A program made the position numbers and the translations under genes. Positions 6,363-9,687 of a stretch of DNA of 9,687 bases are shown piece by piece. Under the pieces are notes generated by a model. The model did no database searches and was not told the origin of the DNA. It saw nothing but the letters and a program-made list of their open reading frames with translations. This DNA is from Bacteroidota bacterium (lineage in GTDB: Bacteria; Bacteroidota; Bacteroidia; Flavobacteriales; Weeksellaceae): positions 1 to 9,687 of the forward strand of contig JAFDZJ010000191.1 in NCBI GenBank assembly GCA_018266965.1, given 5' to 3'. Every line of letters begins with the position of its first letter. The stretch's first letter is position 1.

Positions 6363-7622
6363 ATGCAGACGATCGACTTCAACTTGGATTGGAAATTGAA
6401 ACTCCAAAACCGTTTTATCAACTATGTAAAAATATTTTCTACCAGTAACCCCGAAAGCGAAACCACGCCATCTTCTCCACAACAATGGGAAATGGCAAAT
6501 TATCTTTTTCAAGAATTGCAACAACTAGGTTTGGACAATGTAAGTATCGATGACAAAGGTTATATATACGCTTTCCTGCCTTCTAATTTGGAAAATGACA
6601 CCGAGCCTACTGTAGGATTTATCTCTCATTACGACTCAACTCCGGATTTCAATGGAGAAAATATCAAGCCAATAATCTGGGATAATTATGATGGAGGCGA
6701 TTTATTACTTAACAAAGAAACCGGTTTTACGCTTTCTCCAAACAAATTTGAAAGTTTAAAAGATTATGTTGGGCAAACCATTATCACAACCGATGGAACA
6801 AGTCTTCTGAGTGCCGATGACAAAGCAGGAATTGCGGAAATAGTTACCGCAGCCGAATTTTTATTGGCAAACCCACAGATTAAACATGGTAGAATTGCTC
6901 TTGGTTTTACTCCAGACGAAGAAATTGGAAGAGGTGCACACCATTTCGATGTTGAAAAATTTGGAGCAGAATGGGCTTATACAATGGATGGGGGAGAAGT
7001 TGGCGAATTGGAATACGAAAATTTTAATGCTGCAGGTGCAGTAGTAAAAATCCATGGATTGAGTGTACACCCTGGTTATGCTTTTGGTAAAATGATAAAT
7101 GCCGGATTATTGGCAGCAGAGTTTGTACAATCTTTACCAGCCAACGAAACTCCAGCAACAACAAAAGGATTTGAAGGCTTTTTCCATCTTACAGATTTGT
7201 CTGCCGATGTTTCCGAAGCTAAATTACAATACATCATTCGTGATCATGATGAACGAAAATTTGAGGAGAGAAAAAATTTAATGATTGCCAGAGTGCAAGA
7301 GTTTAACAAAAAATATGGTGATGGTGTTGTAGAGCTAGAAATAAAAGAGCAATACAGAAACATGAAACAACAATTTGAAGGAAAAATGCACATCATAGAT
7401 ATTGCTGCAAAAGCAATGATTGATGCTAACATAGAACCAAAGATAAAAGCAATCCGTGGTGGAACAGATGGAGCCCAACTATCCTATATGGGATTACCTT
7501 GTCCTAATATATTCGCCGGTGGACTCAATTTCCATGGTCCTTATGAATATGTCCCTTTGGAAAGTATGGAAAAAGCTGTAAAAGTTATTATCAATATTGC
7601 TAAAACTGAAAAATCTTTTTAA
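6363..7622 (+). CDS. pepT: Peptidase T (tripeptide aminopeptidase, M20 family)
   Basis: Peptidase T is a cytoplasmic two-zinc enzyme that removes the N-terminal residue of tripeptides. The 419-residue product is near the usual ~410 and keeps the expected metal and catalytic residues. These are H89 and D91 in SHYDSTPD, D152 in ADDKAG, E186 (catalytic) and E187 in TPDEEIG, D209 in MDGGEVGE, and H391 in NFHGPYE. The M20 dimerisation domain lies in the middle (about 220-330), and the RGGTDGAQLS signature is at 365-374. One small variation is STPD where many homologues have TSPD. The ATG at 6363 gives an N-terminus slightly longer than E. coli PepT and has no rival start nearby. It is monocistronic and convergent with surE; its terminator just after the stop is split by a mobile element. 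Confidence 0.96.
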   Translation: MQTIDFNLDWKLKLQNRFINYVKIFSTSNPESETTPSSPQQWEMANYLFQELQQLGLDNVSIDDKGYIYAFLPSNLENDTEPTVGFISHYDSTPDFNGENIKPIIWDNYDGGDLLLNKETGFTLSPNKFESLKDYVGQTIITTDGTSLLSADDKAGIAEIVTAAEFLLANPQIKHGRIALGFTPDEEIGRGAHHFDVEKFGAEWAYTMDGGEVGELEYENFNAAGAVVKIHGLSVHPGYAFGKMINAGLLAAEFVQSLPANETPATTKGFEGFFHLTDLSADVSEAKLQYIIRDHDERKFEERKNLMIARVQEFNKKYGDGVVELEIKEQYRNMKQQFEGKMHIIDIAAKAMIDANIEPKIKAIRGGTDGAQLSYMGLPCPNIFAGGLNFHGPYEYVPLESMEKAVKVIINIAKTEKSF

Positions 7623-7636
7623 AAATAATCCACTCA

Positions 7637-7644
7637 TAAAAAAT
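7637..7644 (+). repeat. Target-site duplication, left copy (TAAAAAAT)
   Basis: This 8-bp direct repeat is identical to 7832-7839 and immediately abuts the left inverted repeat of the inserted element. The sequence is not its own reverse complement, so its direct orientation between inverted flanks is informative. Confidence 0.8.
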
Positions 7645-7831
7645 GAGGGCACTGAAAAAGTCCTACCTAAAAAAAAAGACTGAAATTTATGGTCAAAACA
7701 GTTGATTTAAGGCTGTGAGAATTGGTTAAATGAATTTGAAAAATTTTAAATTCAAAATATCATAAGCAGAAAGGCTTAAACGGACTTTATGTTTAAGCCT
7801 TTTTATTTTTGGTTAGTTTTTCAGTGGCCTC
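7645..7831. mobile_element. MITE-like non-coding element, 187 bp, with terminal inverted repeats
   Basis: The left end GAGGGCACTGAAAAAGT (7645-7661) and the reverse complement of the right end GAGGCCACTGAAAAACT (7815-7831) agree at 15 of 17 positions. An exact 8-bp direct repeat flanks the element. No frame of useful length lies inside, so it would need a transposase supplied by a related insertion sequence elsewhere. Inside are a terminator-like hairpin (7770-7804) and a 7-bp inverted repeat TGAATTT/AAATTCA (7731-7737, 7748-7754). Target duplications of 8 bp occur in several IS families (for example IS66, ISL3, IS1595), and I cannot assign a family from the ends alone. It could also be an internally deleted remnant of a full IS. 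Confidence 0.78.
7770..7804 (+). terminator. Hairpin plus T-run inside the MITE-like element
   Basis: A 12-bp stem (7770-7781 with 7791-7802) has a 9-nt loop and the T-rich tail TTTTTATTTTT starting at 7800. It reads as an intrinsic terminator on the plus strand, so it could end pepT transcripts in place of the split ancestral terminator. On the minus strand the stem is not followed by a comparable T-run. Confidence 0.75.
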
Positions 7832-7839
7832 TAAAAAAT
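7832..7839 (+). repeat. Target-site duplication, right copy (TAAAAAAT)
   Basis: Identical to 7637-7644. It sits between the right inverted repeat of the element and the right arm of the split terminator. Confidence 0.8.
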
Positions 7840-7868
7840 TGAGTGGATTTTTTTATTAATAGCAACGA

Positions 7869-8636
7869 TTACAGCATCATAGTTTTTTCTAATTGGGAAA
7901 TATATTCATAAGCTGTAAGGTCGAATTGTACAGGTACAATAGAGATGTATCCTTGGGAAAGAGCAGTTTCGTCTGCATCTTCGCCAATGTCCATATTGTT
8001 GAAATATCCTGTTAACCAATAATATTTTTTTCCATGAGGATTGATTCGCTCATCAAAACTTTCTTCCCATTTGGCATTGGCTTGTCTGCAAATTTTTATT
8101 CCTTTTATTTCTTCTTTTCTTAATTTTGGAATATTTACATTTAGGACAACACCTTTTGGCATTGGATTGTTCAAAGCGTTTTCGGTAATCTTTTTAATGT
8201 AAGATTCTGCCTGGGAAAAATCCGCCTCATAAGAAAAATCGCACAATGAAAATCCAATGGCTGGTAATCCTTCTACTCCAGCTTCTACCGCAGCGGACAT
8301 CGTTCCGGAATAGATAACATTAATAGAAGAATTTGCACCATGATTAATCCCAGAAACTACAATATCTGGTTTCCTTGTGAGTACCTTGTCCAATGCAATT
8401 TTCACACAATCTACAGGTGTTCCGGTGCAAGAGAAATCTTTTTGTGGTCCTTCTAGTTGTATTTCTTCCAAGGAAAGTGTCGCATTAATCGTAATGGCAT
8501 GACCTTTGCCACTCTGTGGAGAGTTGGGTGCTACTACTATTACTTCGCCTATGGAATTCATGATTTCTACGAGTTTTCTAATTCCAGGAGCTGTAATCCC
8601 ATCATCATTGGTAACTAATATCAGTGGTTTTTGCAT
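7869..8636 (-). CDS. surE: 5'/3'-nucleotidase SurE
   Basis: SurE is a metal-dependent phosphatase acting on nucleoside monophosphates, linked in several bacteria to stationary-phase survival. The 255-residue product starts LILVTNDDGI; D11 and D12 match the metal ligands (Asp8 and Asp9 in E. coli). Other ligands fit S42 in PQSGKGHA and N98 in SGINHGANSS, and the segment YSGTMSAAVEAG follows at 109-120. The ATG at 8636 is chosen. The frame stays open to a TTG at 8657, but that codon overlaps the promoter -7 element (8655-8662) and would add seven lysine-rich residues foreign to the family. The gene is alone on the minus strand, divergent from the tail-specific protease gene and convergent with pepT. 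Confidence 0.96.
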   Translation of the reverse strand: MQKPLILVTNDDGITAPGIRKLVEIMNSIGEVIVVAPNSPQSGKGHAITINATLSLEEIQLEGPQKDFSCTGTPVDCVKIALDKVLTRKPDIVVSGINHGANSSINVIYSGTMSAAVEAGVEGLPAIGFSLCDFSYEADFSQAESYIKKITENALNNPMPKGVVLNVNIPKLRKEEIKGIKICRQANAKWEESFDERINPHGKKYYWLTGYFNNMDIGEDADETALSQGYISIVPVQFDLTAYEYISQLEKTMML

Positions 8637-8654
8637 TTTTTTTATTTTAATGTG

Positions 8655-8662
8655 CAAATTTA
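8655..8662 (-). promoter_or_regulatory. Candidate surE promoter -7 element
   Basis: On the minus strand this reads TAAATTTG, fitting TAnnTTTG, with the surE ATG 18 bp downstream. No clear TTG stands at the -33 distance. It forms one arm of a perfect 10-bp inverted repeat (8655-8664 with 8695-8704) shared with the opposite promoter. Confidence 0.5.
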
Positions 8663-8696
8663 ATTAAAAAAAGTAGCCTTAATATTTTAGAAACAT

Positions 8697-8704
8697 TAAA
8701 TTTG
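8697..8704 (+). promoter_or_regulatory. Candidate tail-specific protease promoter -7 element
   Basis: TAAATTTG, the mirror image of the surE element, lies 51 bp before the protease ATG at 8756. The -33 region has no clear TTG. The two elements face away from each other across 30 bp (8665-8694) of AT-rich DNA, so they may share regulation or compete. Confidence 0.5.
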
Positions 8705-8755
8705 AAACTTCAATTTAAAAATAATTAATTAACAATAATTCTACCCCTAAATAAT

Positions 8756-9687
8756 ATGTTTAAAAAGCCTAGACTTACTACTTTTTTTCTCTTTTTACCT
8801 TTGATGAGTTTGATGTTCTGTTTCAATGCTCCCAAAAACGACGACGAAAAAATGTCCACCATCATGGTTAGTGTGAAAAATACACTTGCTTATCTACATT
8901 ATAGCCCAAAACCTTTCAATGATGCTTATTCCAAAGATGTTTATAAGCATTATTTTGAAATGGTGGATCCCGCTAAAAGATATTTTTTGCAAACAGATAT
9001 GGACGAATTTGCAAAGCACGAAACCAAATTAGATGACTACATTGCTTCAGGAGATTTAGTTTTTTTTAAATTAACTACTGACCGACTATTGCAAAGAGTG
9101 GACGAAATAGATTTGATGACCAAAGAAATCTTCAAATCACCCATCGATTTGGATACCGATGAAACAATAATACTGGAATCCAAAACCAAAAAAGCTCCAA
9201 AAGACAAAACAGAACTTCGTGCAGAGTGGACAAAATATGTAAAATATAATATTTTGCAAGAAATGGAATCGCTAAATGCCAAAGAAAAAAACCAAAAAGA
9301 ATTAAAGGATTCTTTACAAAGAAATAAATTAAAAGATACCATTACTCTGAAAATATTAACTCCGGAACAAAAAAGAATAAAAGCAACCGACGAAGTAAAA
9401 GACTTGTTGAGCGACTCTTTCAGACGATTCAAAAGAGTGAAAAGAATGGAGTGGTTCTCTAGGTATATGAATGCTTATGCAGAAATTTTCGATCCTCATA
9501 CCAATTATTTTTCTCCACAGGACAAAGATGATTTCGACACTAGTTTCAAAGGGAAAATTATCGGAATTGGTGCCATTATCCAAGAAAAAAAGGGTTATCT
9601 TTACTTGGGTGCACTCAGGATAGGGGCTCCTGCTTGGAAATCCAAAAAACTTACCGAAGGCGACAAGACTTCAAAACTAAAATCCAC
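8756..9687 (+). CDS. Tail-specific C-terminal processing protease (Prc/Tsp type, S41), 3' truncated by window edge
   Basis: These envelope Ser/Lys-dyad proteases degrade or trim proteins from their C-termini. The frame runs from ATG 8756 to the window end without a stop (310 codons plus two bases). Residues 1-24 form a signal peptide: a KKPR basic start, then a hydrophobic stretch ending FCFNA. C22 has a poor lipobox context. The helical N-terminal domain (about 30-240) includes DAYSKDVYKHYFEMVDP (56-72) and ATDEVKDLLSDSFRR (210-224). DPHTNYFSP (246-254), typical of Tsp proteins before the PDZ domain, follows, and a PDZ domain starts at about 265 (GIGAIIQ). The catalytic Ser and Lys lie beyond the window. 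The last residues, GDKTSKLKS, depart a little from the usual GDxIxxV of this PDZ fold. It is divergent from surE. Confidence 0.92.
   Translation, partial: MFKKPRLTTFFLFLPLMSLMFCFNAPKNDDEKMSTIMVSVKNTLAYLHYSPKPFNDAYSKDVYKHYFEMVDPAKRYFLQTDMDEFAKHETKLDDYIASGDLVFFKLTTDRLLQRVDEIDLMTKEIFKSPIDLDTDETIILESKTKKAPKDKTELRAEWTKYVKYNILQEMESLNAKEKNQKELKDSLQRNKLKDTITLKILTPEQKRIKATDEVKDLLSDSFRRFKRVKRMEWFSRYMNAYAEIFDPHTNYFSPQDKDDFDTSFKGKIIGIGAIIQEKKGYLYLGALRIGAPAWKSKKLTEGDKTSKLKS

Larger units (their letters stand above)
7627..7854. terminator. Ancestral pepT/surE terminator, split by an insertion in its loop
   Basis: The left arm AATCCACTCA (7627-7636) and right arm TGAGTGGATT (7840-7849) are perfect reverse complements, and the right arm runs into a T-run (7848-7854). 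With the element 7645-7831 and one copy of TAAAAAAT removed, the arms close on an 8-nt loop TAAAAAAT to give a normal intrinsic terminator starting five bases after the pepT stop. A-rich sequence before the left arm would make it work for surE on the other strand too. As it stands, the arms are 203 nt apart and the hairpin is unlikely to form quickly enough to terminate. Confidence 0.8.

Noticed and set aside
7627..7849. Reading the whole outer repeat as one long ~33-bp terminal inverted repeat of the element
   Set aside because: The 8 bp in the middle of each end are direct, not inverted, copies, which fits a target duplication within a hairpin loop and not a continuous inverted repeat.
8637..8657. 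Seven-residue N-terminal extension of SurE from a TTG at 8657
   Set aside because: The TTG overlaps the surE -7 element and would not be transcribed; the ATG at 8636 matches the family N-terminus.
9037..9583. Minus-strand frames at the end of the window
   Set aside because: The plus strand here encodes a recognisable tail-specific protease running off the window edge.

Overview
The window is AT-rich and carries Bacteroidota (Flavobacteriia) hallmarks. Several genes are preceded by the phylum's -7 promoter element TAnnTTTG, start codons lack Shine-Dalgarno sequences, and EF-Tu, YidC and the tail-specific protease read like proteins of the Chryseobacterium/Weeksellaceae group. The placement at class level is fairly firm; the family is an inference from memory of protein sequences.

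Layout. (1) 2-1816: the C-terminal part of a CzcA-like heavy-metal RND efflux pump. (2) 2038-4158: a translation/transcription core block of tuf (EF-Tu), tRNA-Trp(CCA), secE and nusG. A strong hairpin plus T-run lies between tuf and the tRNA, and a second terminator follows nusG, so rplK does not follow as it does in most bacteria. (3) 4372-6162: yidC, the membrane insertase, with its own promoter-like element and terminator. (4) 6223-6278: eight tandem 7-bp units. (5) 6363-7622: pepT (peptidase T) on the plus strand, converging on surE (7869-8636, minus strand). (6) 8756 to the window end: the 5' part of a tail-specific C-terminal protease gene (prc/tsp type), divergent from surE.

The most striking feature is between pepT and surE. 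A 187-bp non-coding element (7645-7831) has imperfect terminal inverted repeats and is flanked by an exact 8-bp direct repeat, TAAAAAAT. Outside the direct repeats lie two perfect complementary 10-bp arms followed by a T-run. Removing the element and one copy of the repeat restores a textbook terminator whose 8-nt loop is exactly the duplicated target. The simplest reading is that a MITE-like element inserted into the loop of the pepT/surE terminator. The element carries its own hairpin plus T-run, which may replace the terminator it split.

Functional themes: SecE and YidC act in membrane-protein insertion, and NusG and EF-Tu in gene expression. PepT and the tail-specific protease act in peptide and protein turnover, SurE in nucleotide dephosphorylation, and the CzcA-like pump in metal export. 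No defence system, CRISPR array, phage genes or complete transposase is visible. No stretch longer than about 250 bases lacks a gene.
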